The position numbers and the translations under genes are program-made. A stretch of DNA of 64,000 nt from Pedobacter sp. Leaf176. Its GTDB lineage: Bacteria; Bacteroidota; Bacteroidia; Sphingobacteriales; Sphingobacteriaceae. Every line of letters begins with the position of its first letter. Position 1 is the first letter of the stretch. The notes under the pieces were generated by a model, which did not search any database, was not told the DNA's origin, and worked only from the letters and a program-made list of their open reading frames with translations. Shown here piece after piece: positions 7,785-16,907 of the stretch. The stretch is from positions 62,001 through 126,000 of the forward strand of contig NZ_LMPD01000005.1 of NCBI RefSeq assembly GCF_001424305.1. Direction: 5' to 3'.

Positions 7785-9008
7785 CTAAGCAATAACGTCG
7801 TTTTTCATCCTCGTTTTAATAACCAGAAACATCACCAATACAGAAAGAATAATCATGACCAGATAGCTGAAACTTAGATTTCTTTCATCTTTTGCAGGAA
7901 TTAAATTCACGATTGTATAGCTTAGGAAAGAAACGATTACATAAGTAATTCCCCCAGTTAAACCACCTGCTATTCCCGCATTTTTTGGGAATTTACTTAA
8001 GCAAAAAGTAAAATAGTTATTGAAAGTAAACCCAGCTCCGATATGTATGATAAAGGCAAAGAATATCAAGGAGTATAAATTGGATATAAAATTGAGGCTA
8101 ACGATCATTGCCACAACGAAAACCACTTGCAACAACGCATTAATCATTAACCGCCTGAAAAAAGGCTTATTAATAGTTGCTTTACCGATGAAACCGCCCA
8201 TCATCCAGGCGAAGCCCAAAATCAATGAACTGTACCCAGCAACTACCGGCGAATATTTCAAACCGTGTTCAATAATAAACGGGCCAGTCATGTTGTAAAC
8301 CATTATCATACAATAAGCCAGGCCAAGCATTACGATACCTAAAGTAAAGCTTGTTGTTTTAATCATATCTATGTAAATGGTTGTGATTTTTTTCAGTTGG
8401 AAATCAGTAAAATGCTTTAACGTTTCGCCACTGAAAACGAACTCGAGCACAGCAAACACAAATGCAAAACCGGCAAGAAAATAGAAGTTAGACTCCCATC
8501 CAAAGGCGGTTTGTAAATATCCACCAACAAATGGTGCTATTATGGGCCCCGTTGACCAGATGATGGAGAACAAACTTAGGTAATGCTTTAATTTATCGCC
8601 AGCAAACAAATCAACAAAATAAGCACACTTGGCCACAACAATTGCACCTACCGACAGGCCGTGTATAACCCTCATTAAATAAATCAGATATATGTTGTGC
8701 GTAATGGCAATTACAATGCTGGCAACAGTAAATACCAACAAACTGTATAAACAAATTTTGTACCGGCCGAAACTATCCAATATACTTCCAACGAAGAGTT
8801 GCGCTATACCATAACTAATCAGAAAAATACTTAAAGTAAGTTGAACCTGAACACTACTTATATTCATTTCGCCGGCCATAGTTGGTAAGGAGGGAATATA
8901 AATATCGGTTGCAAAGCCAGAAAGCGGAATCAATGCAAAAGCCAAAATAGTGGCAACACCTTTATTTTTTTCTTTAATATATGATTGTTGTATAGAAGAA
9001 GATATCAT
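7785..9008 (-). CDS. Bcr/CflA family multidrug efflux MFS transporter
   Basis: This 407-residue major facilitator protein has about 12 hydrophobic helices. The N-terminal segment LIPLSGFATDIYIPSLPTMA with its TDIYIPSLP signature is diagnostic of the Bcr/CflA drug:proton antiporter branch. The loop 2-3 motif GSILDSFGRYK corresponds to the MFS motif A (GxLaDrxGrkk). Relatives export bicyclomycin, chloramphenicol or other small compounds; the substrate here is unknown. The gene stands alone on the minus strand, with a TACTTTTG promoter box at 9053-9060, and converges with pepF. Confidence 0.9.
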   Translation of the reverse strand: MISSSIQQSYIKEKNKGVATILAFALIPLSGFATDIYIPSLPTMAGEMNISSVQVQLTLSIFLISYGIAQLFVGSILDSFGRYKICLYSLLVFTVASIVIAITHNIYLIYLMRVIHGLSVGAIVVAKCAYFVDLFAGDKLKHYLSLFSIIWSTGPIIAPFVGGYLQTAFGWESNFYFLAGFAFVFAVLEFVFSGETLKHFTDFQLKKITTIYIDMIKTTSFTLGIVMLGLAYCMIMVYNMTGPFIIEHGLKYSPVVAGYSSLILGFAWMMGGFIGKATINKPFFRRLMINALLQVVFVVAMIVSLNFISNLYSLIFFAFIIHIGAGFTFNNYFTFCLSKFPKNAGIAGGLTGGITYVIVSFLSYTIVNLIPAKDERNLSFSYLVMIILSVLVMFLVIKTRMKNDVIA

Positions 9009-9052
9009 TCGAATTAAGAAAATGGGTACAAAGCCGATTTATTATTAAGCGG

Positions 9053-9060
9053 CAAAAGTA
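9053..9060 (-). promoter_or_regulatory. TAnnTTTG -7 box for the MFS gene
   Basis: On the minus strand the sequence reads TACTTTTG and continues CCGCTTAA. The same TACTTTTGCCGC string precedes kup (13639-13650). The leader to the ATG at 9008 is about 45 nt. Confidence 0.5.
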
Positions 9061-9274
9061 GGATTTCGCCGTACAGAGTAGATAACATTTAGTAAATAAA
9101 CACAATCATATTACAATTATTGAAGTATTTACTTTCAGTTCATATTTATCATAAAAAATCCAATCAGGCCTACTTAATTTACCTTGGAAATTAATGCTAT
9201 GAAATTTATATCCTGCTTTAAACGTTTTTAACTGATATTTTTTTAAGTTTGAAGAATACAACAAACCCAAACAA

Positions 9275-11227
9275 ATGTTCGAGAAGCTATTCAGAAAGAA
9301 ATCTATTGCTAAAATACTAAAAGATGCAGCAAGCGGCTATGGCGACCATGAAAACACTTTACACAAAACACTTGGCGTCCGGGATTTAACCGCTTTCGGT
9401 ATCGCAGCGATCATTGGTGCGGGTATATTTAGTACAATTGGTAAGGCCAGTGCAGATGGCGGTCCGGCGGTAATTTTCCTATTTATCTTCACAGCCGTTG
9501 CCTGTAGTTTCGCTGCTTTTGCTTATGCAGAATTTGCTTCAATGGTACCTGTTTCAGGGAGTGCGTATACCTATTCCTACGTTGCCTTCGGTGAGTTGGT
9601 CGCTTGGATTATTGGTTGGTCGCTTATTATGGAATATGCCATTGGCAACATCACCGTTGCGATTTCCTGGTCTGATTACTTTACCGGATTACTTTCCTCC
9701 ATTCGAATACCTGCTTTAGGTATTGAGGGAATAAACATTCCCAATTGGGCAACAATGGACTACCTGACTGCCTTTAACGGACATAAACATGCGGAAGCAT
9801 TATTAGCTGCTGGTAAAAATATCGGCGGACTTGACGCTGCAACTGCAGTTGCAAATAATGCCTGGTTAACGGCGCCACAAATTGGAAGTTTTCACCTGGT
9901 TGCAGATTTACCCGCATTAGGCATAATCATTTTCATCACAGCTTTAGTTTACCGTGGCATGAAGGAAAGCAGAAATGCCAGTAATGCGATGGTGGTTGTC
10001 AAACTGGCCGTAATCCTGTTGGTTTTATCAGTCGGTATATTTTATATTGATACGAAAAACTGGAATCCATTTGCTCCAAACGGCGTATCTGGCGTTTTAA
10101 AAGGTGTTTCAGCAGTATTTTTCGCTTACATCGGATTTGATGCAATTTCTACAACTGCCGAAGAATGTAAAAATCCGCAAAGAGATTTACCCCGTGGCAT
10201 GATGTGGGCGATTATTATTTGTACCGTTCTTTATGTTGCAATTGCCCTGGTTTTAACTGGAATTGTAAAGTCAGATACATTGGCAGTTGGCGACCCATTA
10301 GCATTTGTTTTTGACCAGATCGATTTGAAATTAATGAGTGGAATCATCGCAGTTAGCGCTGTGTTTGCGATGGCAAGTGTGTTATTGGTATTCCAAATGG
10401 GACAACCGCGTATATGGATGAGCATGAGCCGCGATGGTTTATTACCGAAATCATTTTCAAAAATCCATCCGAAATACAAAACTCCGTCTTTCGCTACTAT
10501 AGTTGTGGGTTTTGTGGTTGCTGTTCCGTCGCTATTTATGAATTTGACAATTGTAACCGATCTTTGTTCGATAGGTACTCTATTTGCCTTTGTATTGGTT
10601 TGTGCGGGTGTTTTGGTTTTGCAGAACAGACCCGACGTCCAACGAGGAAAGTTCAAAATTCCTTATGTAAACAGTAAATTTATAATCCCTGTCGTTTTCA
10701 TTGCGGCAATCGCTTTTGCATTCACAAATTACAACAAAGAAACCAAGGCATTCATCTTTAATACGCCAAAAACCATCGAAACGATAACTTTTGTTACCTC
10801 TTTAAATGGTGAAGAATTAAAAATAGTTAAACAGGAGATTGTTAAAAATGTAGCGCCGCAAATCATTCTCACTGATAAAGTTGATGCTGAATCTTATTTA
10901 AGCAATCTACCAGCTGATAAATACGAGCAGTTCATTTCTTCTTCACAAATTCCTGTAGAAAAGAAATATGAAAGTGGTTGGGGCTTATTCAAACACAAAA
11001 TACCTATGTGGATTTTCCTGATTATTTGCGTGTTTATTACTTATTTCAGTATAACAAAAAATCTTTCTCTAATTCCTGTTTTAGGATTAATCAGTTGCCT
11101 TTACATGATGTGTGAGTTAGGCATTTCCAATTGGATTGGTTTCAGTATTTGGCTGGTAATTGGCCTGGTTGTCTACTTTGCTTATGGATTTAAACATAGT
11201 AAGTTAGGGCAAGAAGCCCAGCTTTAG
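9275..11227 (+). CDS. APC family amino acid permease with an 80-residue insert
   Basis: This 650-residue protein has the APC-superfamily core: a short charged N-terminus, TM1 with GIAAIIGAGIFSTIGKAS, and the TM6 region GVSAVFFAYIGFDAISTTAEECKNPQRDLPRG, which is the conserved cationic/neutral amino-acid permease signature. About a dozen hydrophobic helices are visible. Residues about 490-570 form a hydrophilic stretch (KTIETITFVTSLNGEELKIV and onward) between transmembrane segments, followed by two or three further helices. This makes the protein longer than the usual 450-500 residues. Transported amino acids cannot be specified. It appears to be monocistronic. Confidence 0.9.
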   Translation: MFEKLFRKKSIAKILKDAASGYGDHENTLHKTLGVRDLTAFGIAAIIGAGIFSTIGKASADGGPAVIFLFIFTAVACSFAAFAYAEFASMVPVSGSAYTYSYVAFGELVAWIIGWSLIMEYAIGNITVAISWSDYFTGLLSSIRIPALGIEGINIPNWATMDYLTAFNGHKHAEALLAAGKNIGGLDAATAVANNAWLTAPQIGSFHLVADLPALGIIIFITALVYRGMKESRNASNAMVVVKLAVILLVLSVGIFYIDTKNWNPFAPNGVSGVLKGVSAVFFAYIGFDAISTTAEECKNPQRDLPRGMMWAIIICTVLYVAIALVLTGIVKSDTLAVGDPLAFVFDQIDLKLMSGIIAVSAVFAMASVLLVFQMGQPRIWMSMSRDGLLPKSFSKIHPKYKTPSFATIVVGFVVAVPSLFMNLTIVTDLCSIGTLFAFVLVCAGVLVLQNRPDVQRGKFKIPYVNSKFIIPVVFIAAIAFAFTNYNKETKAFIFNTPKTIETITFVTSLNGEELKIVKQEIVKNVAPQIILTDKVDAESYLSNLPADKYEQFISSSQIPVEKKYESGWGLFKHKIPMWIFLIICVFITYFSITKNLSLIPVLGLISCLYMMCELGISNWIGFSIWLVIGLVVYFAYGFKHSKLGQEAQL

Positions 11228-11360
11228 ATTATAATTCAAAAAAAACGCTACATCTTTTAGTAATGTTTTTTTTTCAGCCTTCATCACCTTAAGCTAGTCG
11301 AGGTGCCTTAAAAACCTATAATTCCTTTTGAAGGCTACTATTAACAGATTTTATCAGAGT

Positions 11361-11436
11361 CGTCGTCATTCTCGCGCAGGCGGGAATCTTAATCTTGAAG
11401 CTCATTGTACTATCCTTCCCAATCGAGTTGGGAAGG
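11361..11436. repeat. Degenerate copy of the MITE-internal palindromes
   Basis: CGTCATTCTCGCGCAGGCGG (followed by GAATC), and 30 nt later the hairpin CCTTCCCAA-TCGAG-TTGGGAAGG, repeat in order the two internal palindromes of the element at 55734-55919. The terminal GAGGCTGTAT repeats are not present here. The hairpin has no T-run on either strand, so I do not call it a terminator. Confidence 0.6.
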
Positions 11437-11503
11437 AAAACTATCAAAGCCTATCAATTCTATTAAATCCAATTTTGATCCAGATTTGCATTTTCATAAT
11501 AAC

Positions 11504-11662
11504 CTAGCCTTTCTTCTTTACGAAAGCCATTATCGTTATCAAAACTAACCCCGTAACCGAGGCGATCATAAATTTATCTCCCTCCCGCCAGTGCATAACC
11601 TTCGCGGCAGGCCCAATAAGGAAAAGGCAAATCGCAAGAATTAAAAGCGCTTTCCTCATCAT
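11504..11662 (-). CDS. Small two-helix membrane protein, downstream of kup
   Basis: This is a 52-residue protein read on the minus strand. MMRKALLILAICLFLIGPAA is the first hydrophobic helix, KVMHWREGDKF a short polar turn, and MIASVTGLVLITIMAFVKKKG the second helix with a basic tail. Its ATG follows the kup stop codon without a gap (kup ends at 11663), so the two are almost certainly co-translated. The AKVMHW-x-GD turn between two helices recalls the HWPGA turn of GldL-type N-terminal domains, but the resemblance is short. I do not recognise a function; its context suggests a Kup accessory or a general small membrane protein. Confidence 0.72.
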   Translation of the reverse strand: MMRKALLILAICLFLIGPAAKVMHWREGDKFMIASVTGLVLITIMAFVKKKG

Positions 11663-13621
11663 TTAAACAGGCAATCTGTGTAATTCGATATCATCCGGCG
11701 TTACAAAGATTAAAGGAACCTTTTCCACGTCTACGTAGCTACTATCCAAACCGAAACTTCGTTCTTCTGATAAACTTAACTTTTTAAGGATAAAATAATA
11801 GTCCATTATCTGACGTTCATAGAAACTTAGTTTGGTAAACTTCGATAAATGCTTTTCTAAAATTACAAACCTGAAATCACCGGCGATCTTGTGTTTGTTA
11901 AGTGATGTGTATTGACTTGTAATATCGATTTCACCATTTTTAACCAACTCTTCCACAACCTTACGATAAAGTAAGTTCACGCGTTGCTCAATTCGAAAAC
12001 CTAGTCTGAAATCTATACGGATTAACTTACCGGGAATCAGGAATTCTACCTTGTAATCCAGCGTATAAGGTTCATCCATTACGTCAACGTGCACCAGCCA
12101 ATATACATCAGCCCGCTTTGGTTCTTTCTGAATAATCGAATAAATAATTTTCGATTCTATCTCTGTTTTAAAATTGGCACTGGTTAGGTAAACCAGTTGG
12201 GAAGAGTATTTTGGCACAGATTCATCACTGCTCAACTCTGTTAAAATTTGATAGTAATCTTCAATTTCAACGTATTTAACGAAACGATTCTTAATCTTTC
12301 TGGCCACAAACCAACTCCACATGATGGTAAACAATAACGAACCAATCATTACGGTTACCCAACCACCATGTAAAAACTTAGTTAAATTACTTATAAGGAA
12401 AGTACCTTCAATAATGACATAAGTGAAAAAGAAAGTGGCAATTAAATACCTTGGAAAACGCTTACTTCGCAGGTAAAAACTAACCAGAATAGTGGTCATC
12501 AACATGGCAATGGTTATCGATAAACCATATGCAGCATCCATTTTCTCCGCTTTTTGGAAAAGTAAAACGATTCCGCAGCAGCCTATCCAAAGCATCCAGT
12601 TTATTGAAGGGACATATAGCTGGCCTTTTGAAACGGATGGATAAACGATTCGTATTTTAGGCCAGAGGTTTAAACGTACGGCTTCAGCAATAAGGGTAAA
12701 CGATCCGCTTATTAATGCCTGACTGGCAATTACAGCGGCCATTGTTGCTAAAATAACCATCGGTACCTGAAAATGATCGGGAACAATCTGAAAGAAAGGA
12801 TTCATTTTTGCACCGGGCACATAGCTTCCGCTGTTCTGCAAAATCCAAACGCCCTGCCCTAGATAATTTAAGATCAAGGTCAGTTTTACGAAAATCCAGC
12901 TGATGCGGATGTTATTTCTTCCACAATGACCTAAATCTGAATACAGTGCCTCCGCACCCGTAGTACATAGAAACACACCGCCAAGAATTAAAAAAGCAAG
13001 CTTATTAGTGACAAGCAGGTGAATTGCATAATATGGGTTAAAAGACTTTAAAATACTGAAGTCCTTTACGATAAAGGATAATCCCAAAACACCCAAAACC
13101 GCAAACCAAACGAACATAACTGGCCCGAAAAGTTTGCCGACTAGGTTTGTTCCGAATTGCTGAATGATGAAAAGAATAGTCAGGATGGTTAAGACGATCG
13201 GTATAACAGGAACGTCGAACTTATTTGTCAATCCTTCAATAGCAGACGTGACAGTAATACTCGGTGTAATAATACCATCAGCAAGTAGCGCACAACCACC
13301 AACGACTGCTGGTACAACCAGCCATTTTGCCTTTTTTCGAACCAGGGAGAAAAGCGAAAATATACCGCCTTCACCTTTATTGTCGGCTCTTAAGGTAATT
13401 ATAACGTATTTAATTGTGGTTTGCAGGGTTAGCGTCCAAATGATGCAAGATAGTACGCCCAAAACATTTGTTGGATTTATATCCTGTTTGCCTCCCAGTA
13501 TGGTTGTAAAAATCGCGTTTAGTGTATATAATGGTGAAGTACCGATATCTCCGAATACAATTCCTAAACTAATCAGAACTCCACCGGCAGTTAGCGCATT
13601 TACGTTTTTATGATTTGACAC
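11663..13621 (-). CDS. kup: KUP/HAK/KT potassium uptake transporter
   Basis: This 652-residue potassium-proton symporter belongs to the Kup family. The hallmark GIVFGDIGTSPLYTL is at residues 21-35, about 12 transmembrane helices follow to residue 430, and a cytoplasmic C-terminal domain of about 200 residues completes the usual length. The conserved YSDLGHCGRNNIRISW block is present. Translation appears to start at GTG (13621): no in-frame ATG lies near the N-terminus, and the preceding AAAGAGGTG is one of the few Shine-Dalgarno-like sequences in the window. A TACTTTTG promoter box lies at 13643-13650. It is followed directly by a 52-residue membrane protein. Confidence 0.95.
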   Translation of the reverse strand: MSNHKNVNALTAGGVLISLGIVFGDIGTSPLYTLNAIFTTILGGKQDINPTNVLGVLSCIIWTLTLQTTIKYVIITLRADNKGEGGIFSLFSLVRKKAKWLVVPAVVGGCALLADGIITPSITVTSAIEGLTNKFDVPVIPIVLTILTILFIIQQFGTNLVGKLFGPVMFVWFAVLGVLGLSFIVKDFSILKSFNPYYAIHLLVTNKLAFLILGGVFLCTTGAEALYSDLGHCGRNNIRISWIFVKLTLILNYLGQGVWILQNSGSYVPGAKMNPFFQIVPDHFQVPMVILATMAAVIASQALISGSFTLIAEAVRLNLWPKIRIVYPSVSKGQLYVPSINWMLWIGCCGIVLLFQKAEKMDAAYGLSITIAMLMTTILVSFYLRSKRFPRYLIATFFFTYVIIEGTFLISNLTKFLHGGWVTVMIGSLLFTIMWSWFVARKIKNRFVKYVEIEDYYQILTELSSDESVPKYSSQLVYLTSANFKTEIESKIIYSIIQKEPKRADVYWLVHVDVMDEPYTLDYKVEFLIPGKLIRIDFRLGFRIEQRVNLLYRKVVEELVKNGEIDITSQYTSLNKHKIAGDFRFVILEKHLSKFTKLSFYERQIMDYYFILKKLSLSEERSFGLDSSYVDVEKVPLIFVTPDDIELHRLPV

Positions 13622-13642
13622 CTCTTTGGTTTTTTAGTGCGG

Positions 13643-13650
13643 CAAAAGTA
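13643..13650 (-). promoter_or_regulatory. TAnnTTTG -7 box for kup
   Basis: On the minus strand the sequence reads TACTTTTG followed by CCGC, 21 nt before the GTG start. The 12-base string TACTTTTGCCGC is shared with the MFS promoter at 9053. Confidence 0.55.
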
Positions 13651-13778
13651 AACTAACTATAACAATTTAACAACCAATTTATTGTGTATTTTTAACACTA
13701 TGAAATTTAAAACTATTGTTAAAATGTGTTAAAATATGGCTTTTAAACAAAATGTTTAATTTCTTTGTTTTAAATTAA

Positions 13779-13786
13779 TACATTTG
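13779..13786 (+). promoter_or_regulatory. TAnnTTTG -7 box for the T9SS cargo gene
   Basis: TACATTTG lies 14 nt upstream of the ATG at 13801, in the AT-rich divergent region between kup and the sorting-domain protein. Direct GTTAAAAT repeats lie further upstream around 13718-13735. Confidence 0.5.
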
Positions 13787-13800
13787 TTATACAAAATTTG

Positions 13801-14331
13801 ATGAAACTCTACCCAAAGATAACGCTTCTCTCAAAACTAATCTGCATTTTGTGCATGGTTTTGTTATGCGGGATAAAATCTTTGGCTCAACAAACAGATA
13901 GCATTCACATCAGCCTTAAAACAAGGGCTAAAAAACCCAGCAGAATTCCCGAAATTAAGGCGAATATACAGCCATATAGACCACTATATACGTTGATTAG
14001 TGGCGGCAGTATGTTTAGTGGTTATTCAGGAACAGCAAAAAACACCACCCTCACCGCGAAAGATAAACTGCTTAACGTAGTAAAAATTTATCCGAACCCG
14101 GTTGAAGATCAGATAAACATCATTTTGGCGATTGGAAAAGATGGTACTCAGACTACCATTAAAATAATCGATTTGTTGGGCAATGAAGTCGTTACTTTAG
14201 CAAACGAACGTTTAAACTCCGGCGAGCAGATAAAAAGTTTTGTCATTCCATCGCGTTTAAACGCGGGTATTTATTTTTTAAGAGTCGTGGCTGGTTCAGA
14301 AAGCCAGCAAAAACGTATATCTGTTTTATAA
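13801..14331 (+). CDS. Small secreted protein with T9SS type A sorting domain
   Basis: This is a 176-residue protein. The N-terminal signal region (SKLICILCMVLLCGIKSLAQ) is followed by about 60 residues without recognisable domain. A C-terminal T9SS type A sorting domain then begins at VVKIYPNPVEDQINI and ends with LNAGIYFLRVVAGSESQQKRISVL. The YPNP motif, the DLLGNEV turn and the GIYFLRV strand are the classic features. The protein should cross the outer membrane by the PorT-dependent type IX system. The passenger is only about 60 residues, unusually small for this signal. The ATG at 13801 is chosen over an adjacent upstream TTG. Confidence 0.88.
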   Translation: MKLYPKITLLSKLICILCMVLLCGIKSLAQQTDSIHISLKTRAKKPSRIPEIKANIQPYRPLYTLISGGSMFSGYSGTAKNTTLTAKDKLLNVVKIYPNPVEDQINIILAIGKDGTQTTIKIIDLLGNEVVTLANERLNSGEQIKSFVIPSRLNAGIYFLRVVAGSESQQKRISVL

Positions 14332-14359
14332 CACCATTTTCTTTTCTATTTTTGGATTG

Positions 14360-14375
14360 ATTTGAAATTTCAAAT
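14360..14375. promoter_or_regulatory. 16-bp perfect palindrome upstream of the FAH-fold gene
   Basis: ATTTGAAATTTCAAAT is a perfect palindrome 29 bp before the ATG of the next gene. It may be an operator or simply AT-rich symmetry; no regulator gene is adjacent. Confidence 0.3.
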
Positions 14376-14404
14376 TATCACCTTACATTTCATACCCATA
14401 GAGA

Positions 14405-15016
14405 ATGAAGATCATCGCCATCGGCCGTAATTATGCCGAACACGCAAAAGAACTGAACAATCCAGTTCCTACCACGCCGGTAATTTTTTTAAAACCTGAT
14501 ACCGCTTTATTAAAAGATAACAAGCCATTTTACCATCCTGACTTTTCTGAAGATATTCATTACGAACTCGAGGTTGTGCTGAAGATTTGCAAAGAAGGCA
14601 AACATATTTCAGAGAAATTCGCTTCGAATTATTACGACGAGATTGGTTTGGGAGTTGATTTCACAGCCCGGGATATCCAGGCAAAACACAAAGAAAAAGG
14701 CTTACCATGGGAATTGGCAAAAGCTTTCGATAATTCAGCACCAGTTAGCGTTTTTCTACCGAAAACTAATTTTGAAGACTTATACAATTTAACCTTTGAG
14801 TTGAAAGTAAACGGTAAGACCAAACAAAACGGAAATACTAAAGACCTGCTGTTCCCGTTCGAAAAGATAATTAGCTTTGTTTCGCAATACATTACACTCA
14901 AAAAAGGAGATTTAATCTTCACCGGAACACCTGCAGGTGTTGGGAAAGTAGACAGAGGTGATAAATTAGAGGCCTGGCTGGAAGGCAGGCAACTGTTAAA
15001 TTTTGATGTTAAATAA
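14405..15016 (+). CDS. Fumarylacetoacetate hydrolase family protein
   Basis: This 203-residue protein carries the FAH catalytic fold. It opens with MKIIAIGRNYAEHAKELNNP, in which GRNYxxHxxE is the family start, followed by PVIFLKPDTALL, the metal-binding HYELEVVLKI segment with paired acidic residues, GLGVDFTARDIQ, and the C-terminal LITFTGTPAGVG-like block (DLIFTGTPAGVGKV). It is short, corresponding to a single FAH domain like YcgM-type acylpyruvate or oxaloacetate-tautomerase proteins. Its exact reaction is open. It is followed after 5 nt by the M23 peptidase, so the two may be co-transcribed. Confidence 0.88.
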   Translation: MKIIAIGRNYAEHAKELNNPVPTTPVIFLKPDTALLKDNKPFYHPDFSEDIHYELEVVLKICKEGKHISEKFASNYYDEIGLGVDFTARDIQAKHKEKGLPWELAKAFDNSAPVSVFLPKTNFEDLYNLTFELKVNGKTKQNGNTKDLLFPFEKIISFVSQYITLKKGDLIFTGTPAGVGKVDRGDKLEAWLEGRQLLNFDVK

Positions 15017-15021
15017 ACCTA

Positions 15022-16755
15022 ATGCAAAAAAAATCAAATTCAAATTTTAAATATTATGCCTATATTTTTTGCTTTTTGCTTTTTGCGGCATCAAGCCACG
15101 CTCAGCAAATATTTAGCGCCAACAAATATCCATTAACCTATTTTAGACAACCATTAGACATAATGCCTCCGGCGCTTGCCGGCTCTTTCGGTGAAATAAG
15201 GGGGAATCATTTTCATTCAGGCATAGATTTTAGGACCAATCAGCGTGAAGGTTATCCGGTTTATGCTGTTGCTGACGGTTACATCTCCAGGCTGCGGGTT
15301 CAAAATAGCGGTTTTGGCCAGGCGCTTTACATTAATCACCCTAATGGATTTACATCTGTTTATGGTCACCTCCAACGATTCGCACCAAAAATTGCTACTA
15401 TTGTTAAAAACCTGGAATATGAAAAAAAGTCTTTTGAACTAGATGAATTTCCTGATGAAAGTTTAATCCCGGTTCACAAAGGCGAAATTATTGCCTGGTC
15501 GGGTAACAGGGGAAGTTCAGGTGGACCGCATTTGCACTTCGAGATCAGAGATACAAAAACCGAAGAAACCATTAATCCCCAGTTTTTCGGCATTGACATT
15601 CCTGATAATATCCCGCCGGTTATTTATAGTTTATACGTTTATCGCTTAAACGGTAAAGTTTTCAATGAATCAACACCTAAACAAGCAATTGCAATAAGCG
15701 GTTCTAACGGAACTTATAAAGCAAGCGGGCCAATAAGCCTGGCGGGAGAAGTCGGTTTCGGAGTAGTAACAACCGACAGGCATAATGGCTTATCAGGAAC
15801 TAATGGCGTTTACTCAATCCAATTAGAATTAGACGGTAAAATGGTTTTTACGTCGGCATTGGAGCGTTTTGCATTTGAAGATAGCAAGGCAATAAATTCT
15901 CACATTGATTATCCCACTTTTTTAATCACAAAAAGGAGTATTCAAAAAAGCTTTGTAGAACCCGGGAATCCATTAAGCATCTATAGCAATTTGGTAGACA
16001 ACGGCCGCATCAACTTTAATGATGGGGAAACGCATCAACTGCGCTACATTATAACAGATTCTAAAGGAAATTCTTCTACGCTTTCCTTTACTGTACGCGC
16101 GGGTTCATCGCCAACTACTTCAGCTGTAATTGCACCGGGTATTATTTATCCGTATAATAAAGCGAACGAATTTAACTCGGATGATATAAAAATTGCTTTT
16201 CCGAAGGGGACTTTATATAGCGATTTAACTTTCAATTATAAAAAGCTAACTAAACCGCAAGGAAATGCTTACTCTGCTATGCACCAAATTCATAATCGAT
16301 ACACGCCACTTCATGTTGGCTTCGACTTACGGATAAAAGCAGATAATTTGCCTGAAGCCCTAAGGAGTAAAGCATTGATAGTAAATTCCAATGGTTCATC
16401 ACAAGGCGGAAACTTTGACAACGGTTATGTCAAAGCAAATCCCCGAAATTTTGGCAGCTTTTATATTTCTGTTGATACCATTGCCCCCAGAATTGTTCCC
16501 GTTAACATCGCCGAAGGAAAAAATGTAGCGGGATTGCCAAAGATGTATTTCAGACTAAGTGATAACCTTTCGGGAATTAAAAGTTTTAACGGTTACATAG
16601 ACGGCAAATGGGCTTTGATGGAATTTGATAGTAAAACCGCCACACTCTGGCACAGTTTCGACGATAGAACCTCATCTGGTAAACATAGGCTTGAATTGGT
16701 TGTAGTTGACATGAAAGAAAATACTAGAAGGTATTCAGTGAACTTCTACAGGTAG
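15022..16755 (+). CDS. M23 family metallopeptidase, exported
   Basis: This 577-residue protein begins with a signal peptide (YYAYIFCFLLFAASSHAQQ). The LytM/M23 zinc peptidase domain follows immediately: His65 and Asp69 in HSGIDFR are the first two ligands, GHLQRF carries the next conserved His, and HLHFE near residue 169 supplies the last ligand. Between GHLQRF and HLHFE there is an insertion (IVKNLEYEKKSFELDEFPDES). Residues from about 190 onward are beta-rich with Ig-like segments and no catalytic motif. It probably cleaves peptidoglycan crosslinks in the periplasm, or regulates an amidase if inactive. It lies 5 nt behind the FAH gene. Confidence 0.9.
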   Translation: MQKKSNSNFKYYAYIFCFLLFAASSHAQQIFSANKYPLTYFRQPLDIMPPALAGSFGEIRGNHFHSGIDFRTNQREGYPVYAVADGYISRLRVQNSGFGQALYINHPNGFTSVYGHLQRFAPKIATIVKNLEYEKKSFELDEFPDESLIPVHKGEIIAWSGNRGSSGGPHLHFEIRDTKTEETINPQFFGIDIPDNIPPVIYSLYVYRLNGKVFNESTPKQAIAISGSNGTYKASGPISLAGEVGFGVVTTDRHNGLSGTNGVYSIQLELDGKMVFTSALERFAFEDSKAINSHIDYPTFLITKRSIQKSFVEPGNPLSIYSNLVDNGRINFNDGETHQLRYIITDSKGNSSTLSFTVRAGSSPTTSAVIAPGIIYPYNKANEFNSDDIKIAFPKGTLYSDLTFNYKKLTKPQGNAYSAMHQIHNRYTPLHVGFDLRIKADNLPEALRSKALIVNSNGSSQGGNFDNGYVKANPRNFGSFYISVDTIAPRIVPVNIAEGKNVAGLPKMYFRLSDNLSGIKSFNGYIDGKWALMEFDSKTATLWHSFDDRTSSGKHRLELVVVDMKENTRRYSVNFYR

Positions 16756-16907
16756 GATTATTCTGGTTTTAGGATTTATTTAAAATTCAGTCAAGAGGCC
16801 TTTAAAACTTCAAACTGTCATATTTTAATTGAGGCTGAACACAAAACAATGAAAACTGTTTAAATTGCAAGTCATCATTTATTCATTCAAAATTAATTAT
16901 AACTAAC

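Noticed and set aside
11414..11436. Terminator for the kup operon
   Set aside because: The CCTTCCCAA/TTGGGAAGG hairpin has no T-run on the minus strand and belongs to a repeat family found elsewhere in the window.
13164..13613. Long plus-strand frame opposite kup
   Set aside because: It is antisense to conserved Kup transmembrane segments, has low-complexity composition and no promoter. It is a shadow of the real gene.
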